A stretch of 64,000 nucleotides of DNA, from NCBI RefSeq assembly GCF_002699985.1, contig NZ_LKBT01000069.1:108964-172963 (forward strand), in the 5' to 3' direction. The translations under genes were made by a program, and so were the position numbers. This DNA comes from Pseudomonas sp. ICMP 561 (GTDB taxonomy: Bacteria; Pseudomonadota; Gammaproteobacteria; Pseudomonadales; Pseudomonadaceae). Below the pieces are notes generated by a model. It was given only the letters and a program-made list of their open reading frames with translations. It had not been told where the DNA came from and did not search any database. Positions 24,534 through 33,692 of this stretch are shown here, in pieces (the first letter of the stretch is position 1; each line of letters begins with the position of its first letter).

Positions 24534-25721
24534 TCACTCATCCTTGTGCTCGGGCCCATCGATAATGAAATACCCGCTTTCCCACCACCTGCCGCTGAAA
24601 GAGGGGATGCCGTCCGGCGATTGCGAGTTCAGCACACTGTAATAGCAACTCCGGACGCCAAACCTCTCATCCAACAGCTCAGCGAGCGCGGTGGCCATTT
24701 GTTGGCGCTCACTAAGATCGCGGTTCGGATCCAGCTCGTCCAGCGACGCGAGATAACGTCCCGCCTTGTTCGGCTTAACCCGGCCCGCCTTGATCAAGGC
24801 TCTGACGTAGGGGTCTGTATTGTCCTCGAACCAGAGCCAGCATCCTCCTTGCTCTCTCACGGTTTTCTTCCGCGTCGACGACTCCAGCTTCGATAGGCGG
24901 GATGAGAAGCTGAGCTGGGTGATCTCGACTACCGGGGCTGTCACTGTCATGCATGATTTGAAATCGAAGCAGGCCTTGGAAAACGCCGCTGATGGCTCGC
25001 GCTCGACAAGCCTATTGACGTTTGCCGGCAACTGGTCGCAAACCAGGATGTGGTCAAAATGCGTTTCCGAAACCAGCCCCCGATCAATAAGGGAAAGGAT
25101 GTCGTACTGAAGCACCCGCGCCGTCACCCTATCAGGCACTACAACACCGATCCCTGACCACCTTTTCTGGAATAGCTTCAGCCCAGGGATGGCATTCCCC
25201 TCAACCCCATCCATCCCGATATTCTCCATGGCTTTGCGATAGTTTCCGGAGAAATACCACCGCCATTCTGAGCCGCTGATGGAAGACTCGTGAAGCTTGT
25301 GTCCAGCGTCCTCTCCATGCCCACCCCGCCCAGCAGCATCATCTATGAACGGCAGGATGCCGCCCTTCTCCGCCACCGACATGGGGAACGTCAGCGCAAA
25401 ACAGGAAGCCGCTTCATTTTGCGGAGGAAGACCGTTGCGGACAGCAATTAGGTCAGCCAGGTTGAACGGTGAGAAACACACCGCCGGTTCCTCGCCCTTG
25501 ATCGTCCTCTCGCCATTGCGGTAGCCATAGGTCGCCCAGAGGTGCTGGAAGCGCACAGCGATCCTGAGCAGGAAGCCGGCAGACCAATGATCATCGCCAC
25601 TCTCACAGTTCATTGGAAATTGGGCGGGTATCAGTTCCGGGCGTGAATTGCTGGTCAGATCAACATCTCGGAAATAGTGGGCAATGCGAGGGGCCGTGCA
25701 CACGTCGAGCTTCTTAAACAT
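24534..25721 (-). CDS. Unrecognised protein (395 aa)
   Basis: I do not recognise this family. The likely start is the ATG at 25721 (MFKKLDVCTAPRIAHYF) with GGAG nine bases upstream; the in-frame GTG at 25736 and ATG at 25730 are too close to that site. Features visible are PAVCFSPFNLADLIAVRNG, SGSEWRWYFSGNYRKAM and a C-terminal RWWESGYFII. There are no transmembrane helices and no signal peptide. It converges on the HEPN-like gene with 25 bases between stops. Position in a cluster of defence-like genes hints at a conflict function, nothing more. Confidence 0.65.
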   Translation of the reverse strand: MFKKLDVCTAPRIAHYFRDVDLTSNSRPELIPAQFPMNCESGDDHWSAGFLLRIAVRFQHLWATYGYRNGERTIKGEEPAVCFSPFNLADLIAVRNGLPPQNEAASCFALTFPMSVAEKGGILPFIDDAAGRGGHGEDAGHKLHESSISGSEWRWYFSGNYRKAMENIGMDGVEGNAIPGLKLFQKRWSGIGVVVPDRVTARVLQYDILSLIDRGLVSETHFDHILVCDQLPANVNRLVEREPSAAFSKACFDFKSCMTVTAPVVEITQLSFSSRLSKLESSTRKKTVREQGGCWLWFEDNTDPYVRALIKAGRVKPNKAGRYLASLDELDPNRDLSERQQMATALAELLDERFGVRSCYYSVLNSQSPDGIPSFSGRWWESGYFIIDGPEHKDE

Positions 25722-25730
25722 TCTATGCAT

Positions 25731-26636
25731 CTCCACTTACCCAAAACACCCCCTCCTTCCATATGTGTTTTTGAGGGATTATTTATAACCAACTGACACC
25801 ACAAAACATAGACACATACTTCGAACTATGCAAGTTAATACCGAAACTCTTCCTGACCAAAAACCAGAACAACGGATAATTAATATATTGACCAAAACCC
25901 AATCCAGATAACTAAAAAATTAAGTATCAGAAAACAAAAACCATCCCGCAACTTATCAATATAACAATAACTTGATGTTTGATGAGGCAGAAAAACAGGG
26001 GGCCCAAGTGGGATGACGGCGTTAAGTGTGCAGGGCTCCATAGTCGTCCAGGACGCAGCTCAAAACGATCACGAACCACAGCCGCCTACTTCGCCAGAGA
26101 CACTGATGAGGCTCAATATTGGGCCTGCCGTCACCTGACGCTAGTATCAATTCTCCACTGAGCATTGGTGATCACATTCCCTGGGGGCCCAGCATAAATC
26201 TCTCCAACGCCACCCTCGTCCTGCTTTTGGCCGCAAAAATCAACGGCACGGATGCAGGCGTCAGGGCCGCAGCGAAGAATGTGGTCAAACAGCTGCTCCG
26301 CAGCCAGCGCGACCTCACCTATCTGGATATACACAGCAAGCAGCCAATCGAAATGGTCTGGCAGATTTCGCTGAATGTCGACGAGTAATCCTTCGGACTC
26401 GCCTCAACAACTGCGTCGTATAGTGCAGAAAGGCCGTTCGGCATCCCCGAATCCTGATCAACCTAGGCAATCGACCCGATGGACAGCCAATTTACCGCTG
26501 GTGCCACATATGGCCCCACTGCCCGGTAGCGACTAAGTCACCAGGGTGGAGTGGAAACGAAGTTGGGGATCCGTGTACGGTGGTGAGATCGGGCACGCAA
26601 GCCCGGTTTAACGACGGTAAACGGAGCAAAGACGTA
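25731..26636. other. AT-rich spacer and gene-poor interval
   Basis: The first part (about 25740-25980) is much richer in A and T than anything else in the window and probably holds promoters and silencer (MvaT) binding sites. A possible 89-codon frame at 26119-26388, ending with a plausible soluble sequence, has only a TTG start and no ribosome site, so I do not call it. Nothing else is recognised. Confidence 0.5.
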
Positions 26637-27059
26637 ATGACGCCAGTAACGGGCATCGACCCTCGCATCACCACACTTGAAATGCAGACTGCATATCGCT
26701 ACTTCAATCGCCTGAGCGTGCTCGGGGGCCAGATTCTTGGGCTTCTGTGGGCTATGGCGACTGTAAAGATCAACCCACTCGTGGCAGTGGCGGCAGGTCT
26801 TGGCTGCTTGGCCTACATCCTGTATATCGGCCATGATTACCGCCAGCAATACGCGGAGATCACTAAGGCTTTCACCGGTCGTTATCGCCTGCGTCTCCTG
26901 TTGAGCGGCTGGCCAATGTTGGTGGTCATCGTGATCGTATCGGGGCTACTTTCAAAGGGTCTCAGCTGGCAGCAGATCGGCGATCACAAAGAACAGGTGC
27001 TTGCCCTGGCGGCTTTTCCAATCTTCACCTGGTTTAAACAGTGGTGGAAAGGTCAGTAA
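26637..27059 (+). CDS. Small membrane protein, unknown
   Basis: 140 residues from the ATG at 26637. Three or four hydrophobic segments are visible: about residues 25-60 (LGLLWAMATV, LVAVAAGLGCLAYILYIG), then WPMLVVIVIVSGLL, and a final ALAAFPIFTWF. The tail WFKQWWKG is basic-aromatic. The family is not recognised. A longer frame beginning at 26580 adds 19 residues rich in arginine and is unlikely. GGAG lies about 10 bases upstream of the chosen start. Confidence 0.6.
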   Translation: MTPVTGIDPRITTLEMQTAYRYFNRLSVLGGQILGLLWAMATVKINPLVAVAAGLGCLAYILYIGHDYRQQYAEITKAFTGRYRLRLLLSGWPMLVVIVIVSGLLSKGLSWQQIGDHKEQVLALAAFPIFTWFKQWWKGQ

Positions 27060-27371
27060 GCACCATGCTTTCTATCCTAGGCTGACATGACTTAGGCAGG
27101 CTTGGACTGACTTTCAGACAGCTAAGAAGCTGATCAAGGCTGCGCTGTAAAGGTTGAACAGGGATAGTTCGGCCTCCTCTGAACGTTTCTACCTCAAGTC
27201 CTATCACGCTATACGACCCACCTGAAAGCCTTGCCCTAGAGTGCTCCCTCTGTAAACTACCTTTTTTCACACGCGTCCCGTGGTGGCTCACCGGCAGGTG
27301 CACATCTGAAGACAGCCTGCCATTTTTTGAAATCGGAGTTCCGCTCAGGCAGAAACGGATAAGGAATTCAT
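27060..27371. other. Spacer, nothing recognised
   Basis: About 310 bases with no supported gene. It supplies the upstream region of the next gene (AAGGA before its ATG). Confidence 0.4.
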
Positions 27372-28304
27372 ATGGGCATCAAAATGGGCTACGCCCTTGA
27401 TCAGAACGGGGTCGAATGGGATGCGCAGACCTACCAAAAGGGTCAAGGCGCTGAGCCGCTCAGGTGCCAGCATTGTGGTGTCAACGTCACCCACAACCCT
27501 CCCCATCCTAAAGAGATTTACGACAAACCCGTGTTAGTGAGCGGGTATTTCCGGCTGTACCCAAAGCGCCCTCATGTCGCCGGCTGCAGGTTCGGCATCG
27601 ATAGTGAAGTCGTTGAGATCGCCAAAACGTCTGACGGACTCATTGAGAGCTTGCGCAACAATCGTTACCGGATGCGCCTGGTCATGATCAAGGAGGCCTT
27701 GGAAGAGGCATCCAAATCCAAGAGCAATAGCAGCGGCGATAACCGTGCAGGCACTAGAAAAACCTACGCCTCAAGTTCTGGCCGCCTGCCGGCCTATATC
27801 AACTCCGCCAAGAGAGCCTTGAAGCTGCGTGCCGCGTGTACTGATGATCGGGAGCTGCAAGAGCATCTTGAGTTAGTGTTTGAGGGCAACGTGAATGTCG
27901 CCTGGAGCCAGTTCTATTTTGAAGCCGAGCGCCATATGGAAGCCTTCCATGCAGTCTCGCAAAATACGGTTCAGCATCCAATTGCGATACAGGGACGGGT
28001 CAAGGACGTGAAGTACGCAATCCAGGGTGTTGAATCCAAAAACGTCATCAACCTACTCATGAACAAATTCCGACCCGATTCTGACGACCCTGCCAATGGT
28101 ATTGGCTTGGAGGTCAGCATCTGGGCAAGCGATCCGTCATGGTTCAAGGGTATTGAGAGAGATAACGAGATTCTCGTTCTTGGGATGTGGCGGTCGAACA
28201 CCAAAGCCCCTGCGCCTGCCTCGCCGGGAGGACGTTACAAGACTTTTACCACTCGCCGGCTTACTCTGACACTCGTTCTGAAGACCCAGGTCATTAAGGT
28301 CTGA
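27372..28304 (+). CDS. Unrecognised protein with zinc-binding-like N-terminus
   Basis: 310 residues. The first 80 contain CQHCGVNVTH and later HVAGCRFG, together a Cys-Cys-His-Cys set that could bind zinc, as in the N-terminal finger of CoiA-like and other nucleic-acid proteins. A lysine/serine-rich linker (about residues 112-140) follows, and the second half (about 200-310) is beta-rich. There is no catalytic motif I can name. AAGGA six bases before the ATG gives a firm start. It stands alone on the plus strand in the island. Confidence 0.65.
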   Translation: MGIKMGYALDQNGVEWDAQTYQKGQGAEPLRCQHCGVNVTHNPPHPKEIYDKPVLVSGYFRLYPKRPHVAGCRFGIDSEVVEIAKTSDGLIESLRNNRYRMRLVMIKEALEEASKSKSNSSGDNRAGTRKTYASSSGRLPAYINSAKRALKLRAACTDDRELQEHLELVFEGNVNVAWSQFYFEAERHMEAFHAVSQNTVQHPIAIQGRVKDVKYAIQGVESKNVINLLMNKFRPDSDDPANGIGLEVSIWASDPSWFKGIERDNEILVLGMWRSNTKAPAPASPGGRYKTFTTRRLTLTLVLKTQVIKV

Positions 28305-28402
28305 TGCTGGGGTTGAGCGTCACAGGGCCTCCGTTCCACCGCATAGACTAGGATGATTGAAAACGCACTCATGCCAACGTCGGCTCAACTTGGATTCTAT
28401 AG

Positions 28403-29068
28403 ATGGCAGATGAACACGCGACTGAGTCGAAACCCATCCTTGCGACCGGTTTGAGGCTCAATACTGGTGAGGAAATGAACTTACATCCAGCCCTTACGAC
28501 CGAGCAGTTAGACCAGCTACGCGATCGCTGGACAACCCCCGCGGGCCGTGAGCTGGTGACCCGGCTTATTAAAATCTGGCAGGCAGACAGCCAAGGCTGG
28601 CGTGAAGTTGCAGCCGAGATCCCCGAAACAGACGTTGAAGCTGCTGATCCAGGCGTCTTGGCCGACCTGCGCGGCTTGGCGATGACGAATGTAAAGCTTC
28701 GGGGCGCAATGCTGCCCTATGCCGACCTGAGCTATGCCAGTTTCCACCTATGCGACATGGAGGAGATTCGTTTTCAAGGCTCCAAATTAAGCGAGGCGGT
28801 TTTTTGCAAATGTAACCTCAAGCGAAGCGATCTATTGCAGGTCGTGGCAGACCATTCGATATTAGACCGCTGCGACATGGACGACGCCGTGTTGATTGAT
28901 GCAGACTTCAGGTCATCTTGGATTCGAGGCGTACACCTGCCCCGAGCCGTGATGGATGAGGCAGATCTGCGTGATTCCCGAATAGAATACGTAGTGCTGG
29001 ACGATGCTAGGATGCTCAATACCCAGTTCCCCGTAGGCTTTGATCCTACCTCAGGATTTGGGAGCTAG
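28403..29068 (+). CDS. Pentapeptide-repeat protein
   Basis: 221 residues. From about residue 92 the sequence has the A(D/N)LxX five-residue periodicity of right-handed quadrilateral beta-helices: NVKLRGAMLPYADLSYASF, then several coils ending DEADLRDSRIEYVVLDDARM. The first 90 residues are helical and contain LTTEQLDQLRDRW. Some pentapeptide proteins mimic DNA and protect gyrase, many have no known role; this one has imperfect repeats and no functional clue. It lies 98 bases after the zinc-finger-like gene on the same strand. Confidence 0.75.
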   Translation: MADEHATESKPILATGLRLNTGEEMNLHPALTTEQLDQLRDRWTTPAGRELVTRLIKIWQADSQGWREVAAEIPETDVEAADPGVLADLRGLAMTNVKLRGAMLPYADLSYASFHLCDMEEIRFQGSKLSEAVFCKCNLKRSDLLQVVADHSILDRCDMDDAVLIDADFRSSWIRGVHLPRAVMDEADLRDSRIEYVVLDDARMLNTQFPVGFDPTSGFGS

Positions 29069-29578
29069 CATCTCCAAGTCGAAGATGTCAGGGGAAAGAA
29101 CAGCCTGAACTTTTCCAGATAGTTGCCCATCATTCGGGTCGCATCTCCGAAGTCCACACTGTAGGATCCATGAGAAAATAGGGTTGGTGCCCACGGCAGC
29201 ACTGTTTGCAGGCACAGGTATTGCGCTTCTATTGTTTGCGTTAAAAATATGGAAAAACTCCGCAACCCATTATTGATGGCTGCGGAAAGCACCTCGCCAC
29301 ACTTTAAACAACTCATTGGCCGTCTGAGTCTGCCATCATTATTGGAACGGACAGGTACGGGCAGGTGATCAATGGCGCACATAAGGCTCAGCCGCCAGGG
29401 GCAAAGCGCGGCTAATTCGGGCGAGCACATTGACCAACATGGGTGCTTAGCTGACATCGTTGATTTTGCATCATGGCTCGACAACTTTATCAGTGAAAAA
29501 TCGTCACATAGATAAGCGATTAAGCGTGCAATTTATAGCAAGACCCATATAAAATTATTTCACATACAAGGACATAAG
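29069..29578. other. Spacer, nothing recognised
   Basis: About 500 bases. A minus-strand frame at 29065-29484 has no ribosome site and an amino acid composition unlike a real protein. The last 60 bases are AT-rich and probably promote the gene at 29579. Confidence 0.45.
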
Positions 29579-29977
29579 ATGAAGTACGACGCTAGTAAAA
29601 GAATTGGTGATTTGGGGGAACTCACAGTCCCTTCTATGCTTATTAAAATTGATCCACAACGCTTGATAAAAGCCGAAAATGCAATTAGCGTCCTTGACAA
29701 AGAGGCAATAGATAGCTCGATTAATAACGTGACGTCAAATGCCGGTATAATTAACGAATCTACCCTTACCTCACAGACACTCCCTGAAAAGTTTTTAGAT
29801 CTTCTGCTTGAATTGGGCTATGCAACCGAAGCCGGGCAGGAATTCCACATCCTTACTATAAACATAGAGAAACTGATTGACGAACTAATCGAAGAAGAAA
29901 ATCGATGGCGACAAAACAAAGATTTGCTTAGCGATGCTCGACTCGTGAGTTTGTTTGAAGCAGACTGTGCATTATAA
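29579..29977 (+). CDS. Small acidic protein, unknown
   Basis: 132 residues, low-GC gene with AAGGA ideally placed before the ATG. The protein is acidic and helical, ending IDELIEEENRWRQNKDLL and FEADCAL, with no signal peptide or membrane segment. Codon use is clearly more AT-rich than in neighbours, a sign of recent transfer. The family is not recognised. Confidence 0.6.
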   Translation: MKYDASKRIGDLGELTVPSMLIKIDPQRLIKAENAISVLDKEAIDSSINNVTSNAGIINESTLTSQTLPEKFLDLLLELGYATEAGQEFHILTINIEKLIDELIEEENRWRQNKDLLSDARLVSLFEADCAL

Positions 29978-30459
29978 ATTAACGCGCGAGCTTAGAATGG
30001 GCGGCACGAGCTATGATTTGCTGGTGCTTATTCCCCCAGAAGCCTTCCATCGTCAGCTGCCCTATAAGGCGACACGGCCGTTTCAGCAACCTCTACATCA
30101 GAGATTAGTTGACCAGTCTAGGATCGCGCCAACGGTGTCTGCTCGCTCAAGGAAGCCATCAACTTATGCGGCGATCGGCATGATGTCATGGCATATGCCG
30201 AACAACCTCAAGGGGAAGAAAATGGCTATTCCAGTCTCGAGGTCATGATAGTGTTTCACAGCGCGACCGGTCATCGCACAGTTACCAACATAATCGCAAC
30301 GGACTTATGCCACACGGGCAATGCCATCCAACTTCAGTCCGTAGATAGCTGAGCCAAACCCACCTGATAGCAGTCAAAACCGGGACATTCCTCCTAACCT
30401 TGCATCCAGGTGATGCGGATTAGAAAGTGGTCAGCGGTGCAGATCAATATGGGTGTAAC
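29978..30459. other. Spacer, nothing recognised
   Basis: About 480 bases between the acidic protein gene and the DUF2256 pseudogene. I see only short frames without ribosome sites. Confidence 0.4.
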
Positions 30460-30600
30460 TTGAAAAAAACTGAGCTTCCAGTATAAACCTGCCTTACCTG
30501 CGGCCTGCCCTTCACTTGGAGAAAGAAATGGGCACGCTGCTGGGAGGAGGTTCGTTATTGCTCGGAGCGCTGCCGACGCAATAAATCTGCTAAACCCTGA
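30460..30600 (+). pseudogene. DUF2256 zinc-ribbon-like gene with premature stop
   Basis: Read from a TTG at 30460 the frame gives LKKTELPV, a TAA at 30484-30486, then TCLTCGLPFTWRKKWARC and RYCSERCRRNKSAKP to a TGA at 30598. The Cys pairs and the W-R-K-K-W-A-R core identify the small DUF2256 family, in which the eighth or ninth residue is usually lysine (AAA), so a single A-to-T change would explain the stop. Everything after the stop is conserved, so the lesion looks recent. Re-initiation downstream cannot be excluded. Confidence 0.7.
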
Positions 30601-30607
30601 GCCCAAA

Positions 30608-30631
30608 AAAAGGGCCATTACTGGCCCTTTT
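30608..30631. terminator. Bidirectional rho-independent terminator
   Basis: AAAAGGGCCA, loop TTAC, TGGCCCTTTT: a 10-bp perfect stem with A-run and T-run flanks. It serves the DUF2256 gene from the left and the MvaT-like pseudogene from the right. Confidence 0.85.
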
Positions 30632-30634
30632 GTA

Positions 30635-30964
30635 CTCAACCCAAGACTACTTGGAAAGCCCACGACTCAACCACGTCCGAGCCATGCTCATTTTCCCGAG
30701 CCTTTAGCAGCTTGTGGTTCCACCCTTGGTCTCAACGATCTCGCCCGAATGCGGGTTCTTATAAATCTTCAACTCACGAGCCTTGCGAGTGCCCTTCTCT
30801 GCCGCCGGCAACGGACACGATTTGCCGCGCTTAGCAGCCGCTAGATCAAGCAGACTGATTACTTCACGCAAGCTGTAGCCATTCTCCGCAAGCAAACCGC
30901 GCAGTTTGCTCTCAAACTCCATCTCGGCCTGCAGCGCTGGCACGTTACCGACCCATGTTCGCAT
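30635..30964 (-). pseudogene. MvaT/H-NS-family gene, 5'-replaced and frameshifted
   Basis: The frame encodes ALQAEMEFESKLRGLLAENGYSL, then RELKIYKNPHSGEIVETKGG, nearly the same as the intact gene at 32140-32514. The N-terminal coiled coil needed for dimerisation is missing, replaced by MRTWVGNVP. One base is lost in an A-run just after ETKGG, so the DNA-contacting GGN motif and the last 23 residues fall out of frame; restoring it gives HKL then NEHGSDVVESW, ending near 30635. It is a decaying copy of the xenogeneic silencer gene 1.2 kb away. Confidence 0.8.
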
Positions 30965-31094
30965 CCCCTAAGCAACCATGGTAAAGATGTTGAACCGCGC
31001 TTCCTCACGCTTCGGCTTCGTGTCCCTCTCCTAGCCGGAAATTTTCGCAACGCCAAGTACGCTACCATGAGACTTTCCCTTGGGAGCAGACCAC

Positions 31095-31526
31095 ATGCAG
31101 CGCTTAGCTAAACCCTCGGACTACGTCCCTATGGACATACTTGATAGGCCATCTTACGTGCTCCCGTGGGAATCCAGGCTTTGCCCTGGTAACCCAACGG
31201 ATGATCCTGAGGAAGGCGCGTATCTCTACAACGAATTTGCCTGCGCCTGCGCCGAGGGAGTCACCGAACGAACACCAGCCGAACAGGTTGCCGTTATCAT
31301 TGAATGGACTCTGGTCACGCCTGGTGAAGCCGCGCGCAGACTGGCAATTGACTTGGCGGCTGCATACCAAGGCAAGCATCAATTCCGGTTAGAAGATTTG
31401 CAGCTATGGGATGAAGAAACTAAAGCGCATCGAGCGCACTTGGTGTTTCACAATAATGATATTCGGGAGCTTTCAGCTCAGGCCATCATGTCCTTACGTT
31501 CGAGGGCTGCTACCCCCAGCCTCTAG
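31095..31526 (+). CDS. Unknown soluble protein (143 aa)
   Basis: 143 residues from the ATG at 31095 (MQRLAKPSDYVPMD), with GGAG nine bases upstream. Composition is that of a normal acidic soluble protein, with EFACACAEGVTERTPAEQVAVI in the middle. No domain is recognised and no membrane segment is seen. It lies between the two MvaT-family copies. Confidence 0.55.
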   Translation: MQRLAKPSDYVPMDILDRPSYVLPWESRLCPGNPTDDPEEGAYLYNEFACACAEGVTERTPAEQVAVIIEWTLVTPGEAARRLAIDLAAAYQGKHQFRLEDLQLWDEETKAHRAHLVFHNNDIRELSAQAIMSLRSRAATPSL

Positions 31527-31714
31527 CTGCTACGTTTGTCTGCGATAGCCCGCAGAATCAGCGCGTCACTTGCGAGTGCCTAGCCCGTCCGCTTCGACGA
31601 TGGTTTGAAAAGTGGTTACGGCTGCCTTTCAAGCGATGGTGATCATAGGCAGCGCTCCAAGCGCTGAGTACGTAATGACGTAACCTTGGACTTTCCCTAG
31701 AGTGGACACGATCA

Positions 31715-31990
31715 ATGGCAAACGAAAACACCACTGAAGCAACCAAGTGGGAGCGCTACGACTTGGCCCGTAACAGGCTGAACATAATGATTGGTCATTA
31801 TTCCGAGCTGATACGTGGTGAAGAGCAAAACACAACGCCGGATGCCAAAAAAATCAGGGCATGGGAGGGCCTCCAGGATGAACTGGCAGACCGCGATGCC
31901 GTGCTCTCGGTGGATGACCTAGAAGCAGTCGAACTAATCAACGTCGCCTACGGCCCAGCGGTCAGTGCCATTATGAAAGTTAACACCTGA
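31715..31990 (+). CDS. Unknown small helical protein (91 aa)
   Basis: 91 residues, MANENTTEATKWERYDLARN and so on, acidic and helical, resembling small conserved hypothetical proteins I associate with pseudomonads. The ribosome site is weak. There is no motif to assign a role. Confidence 0.55.
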   Translation: MANENTTEATKWERYDLARNRLNIMIGHYSELIRGEEQNTTPDAKKIRAWEGLQDELADRDAVLSVDDLEAVELINVAYGPAVSAIMKVNT

Positions 31991-32139
31991 AGAAATGATT
32001 GCCGCGCCCGGGAAATTTGTCAGGTAGTGTAAGCAGAGCTGACCAACCCACAACATTTTTAGGCCGCAGCCGAAGCTGCACGATCAGCTGCAAATACAAA
32101 AGCCGCCCTCAGGCGTCCTTCACTCACACAATTTACAGA

Positions 32140-32514
32140 TCACTTACTAAGCCAAGACTCTACAACGTCAGAGCCATGTTCATTTTTCCAAGCTTTCAGC
32201 AGCTTGTGATTCCCACCTTTAGTCTCAACAATCTCGCCGCTGTGCGGGTTCTTGTAAACCTTCAGCGACCGCGCCCTTCGGGTGCCCTTCTCAGTCGCCG
32301 GCAACAGAGCCGATTTGCCGCGTTTTGCAGCCGCTGGATCCAGTAGGTTAACTATGTCACGCAAGCTGTAGCCATACTCTGCAAGCAGACCACGCAGTTT
32401 GCTCTCAAACTCCATCTCCGCCTGAAGGCCTGTGTCATTTTTCATGGCGTCCAGCTCGGCGAGCTGGGCGGCGAGTTGTTGCTCTAATTTGCGGTATTCG
32501 GCGAGACGAGACAT
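32140..32514 (-). CDS. MvaT/MvaU-family H-NS-like silencer
   Basis: 124 residues: N-terminal coiled coil (MSRLAEYRKLEQQLAAQL, residues 1-30) for oligomerisation, linker, and a C-terminal DNA-binding domain with KVYKNPHSGEIVETKGGNHKLLKAW. The GGN and upstream arginine/lysine residues correspond to the minor-groove contact of MvaT. GAAGGA lies before the ATG at 32514; the frame continues upstream, but without homology. Such proteins silence AT-rich foreign DNA. It is an accessory copy at the right edge of the island and may keep the island's AT-rich genes quiet. Confidence 0.88.
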   Translation of the reverse strand: MSRLAEYRKLEQQLAAQLAELDAMKNDTGLQAEMEFESKLRGLLAEYGYSLRDIVNLLDPAAAKRGKSALLPATEKGTRRARSLKVYKNPHSGEIVETKGGNHKLLKAWKNEHGSDVVESWLSK

Positions 32515-32703
32515 GTGAATTCCTTCGTGATTAAAATCGTGGCTGATAACCCTCATATTAAGTGATGTGCACAAATTAGTCTGCAGTACGCGAAACCGCT
32601 TTTTGAGAGGCATGTCGTTTCCTTTGCGCCCCAGAGAAAGATATGGGCAATAAGTCATTGCGCCGCACACACTCGGAGCCGCTTGCTTTCCAAGCAAAGG
32701 TTG

Positions 32704-33678
32704 CTAAGACAACACCTTCGCGTAGTTGACCGGACTGGCGAGCCAACCTGACCAGCGTTTTTCCCAATAAAGATTGTGGATTTTTTCAGCAACCTCGCCG
32801 ACTTGATTAGCAGGATTTAGAAGCTGGCCATTAACGCTACGGACGGGGAGTATGCCCCCGGCTGAAGACGTCAGGAACGCATCGTCAGCGTTTAACAGCT
32901 CCTGGACGTGCACTCGGCGTAGCTCTACCTGTAAGCCGAGATCCTGAGCCAGCTCAATTGCGGATTGACGGGTGACGCCTTCGAGGCAACCGTCGTTCGG
33001 GGTGATGACTACACCGTTCTTGACAATGAAAATATTGCTCCCCGGTGCCTCAGTGAGATTATCCTCGGCATCGAGTAATACAGACCAGTCCTGGCTGGCT
33101 TTCTTCGCCTGGAATAGCGAAAGCTTCATGTCCATCCAGTGGAAATTCTTGGCGGTGGGATCCACGGCCCTTGGCGAAATGCGATTGAAGGTGCTTACCC
33201 CGAGGTCGATGCCCCGGAGACGCGTTTCCTCGTCGACCAGCCAGACATAGGGCAGCGCGAAAGCATAGAACGCGTTCTTTTGCGCCGAAGGGTCTGACCG
33301 AGGCCCAGCAGGCACGCCTCGGGTCACTGCCCACCAAACGTAGGCGTCTTTGATGCCTGACAGGCGAACCAGCTCGTGGAGTATTTCCTTGGTTTGCTCG
33401 CGGCTATACGGATTGCTCAAAGCGAACTTCTCGCAGGAGCGTTCCATACGATCAAGATGTTCTTCCAGCCGGAAAAAATTCCCACGAGATACGCTAACGA
33501 CATCGTAGGCTGCATCGGCGTGTATAAACCCCATATCTAACAACGGAATTTGCGCCGTATTTAAAGGCGTGTAACCCACCTGCGTAAACGCCGCACCACT
33601 TTCATATTCAGGCGCATGCGAGGCCGCAATGTGCTCATCGTGCGTCAACATGACTTGCTCAACTTTCAATAAGCTCAT
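32704..33678 (-). CDS. Class IV (branched-chain/(R)-amine type) aminotransferase
   Basis: 324 residues, PLP fold type IV. LDMGFIHADAAYDVVSV, RMERSCEKF, the likely Schiff-base lysine K177 in PTAKNFHWMDMKL, APGSNIFIV and GCLEGVTRQSAIELA are in family order. TRGVPAGPRSDP and FALPYVW resemble (R)-selective amine transaminases more than housekeeping IlvE. It is followed upstream by an MFS gene 14 bases away on the same strand, so it is the last gene of a catabolic operon. A damaged copy of this gene lies at 56935-57535. The substrate is probably an amine or D-/beta-amino acid, by inference. Confidence 0.87.
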   Translation of the reverse strand: MSLLKVEQVMLTHDEHIAASHAPEYESGAAFTQVGYTPLNTAQIPLLDMGFIHADAAYDVVSVSRGNFFRLEEHLDRMERSCEKFALSNPYSREQTKEILHELVRLSGIKDAYVWWAVTRGVPAGPRSDPSAQKNAFYAFALPYVWLVDEETRLRGIDLGVSTFNRISPRAVDPTAKNFHWMDMKLSLFQAKKASQDWSVLLDAEDNLTEAPGSNIFIVKNGVVITPNDGCLEGVTRQSAIELAQDLGLQVELRRVHVQELLNADDAFLTSSAGGILPVRSVNGQLLNPANQVGEVAEKIHNLYWEKRWSGWLASPVNYAKVLS

Positions 33679-33692
33679 ATTTACTTCTTTCC

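Noticed and set aside
26119..26388. Possible 89-residue protein
   Set aside because: Only a TTG start, no ribosome site; composition is plausible, but support is too weak to call.
29065..29484. 139-codon minus-strand frame
   Set aside because: Cysteine/serine/leucine-rich product without homology, no ribosome site.
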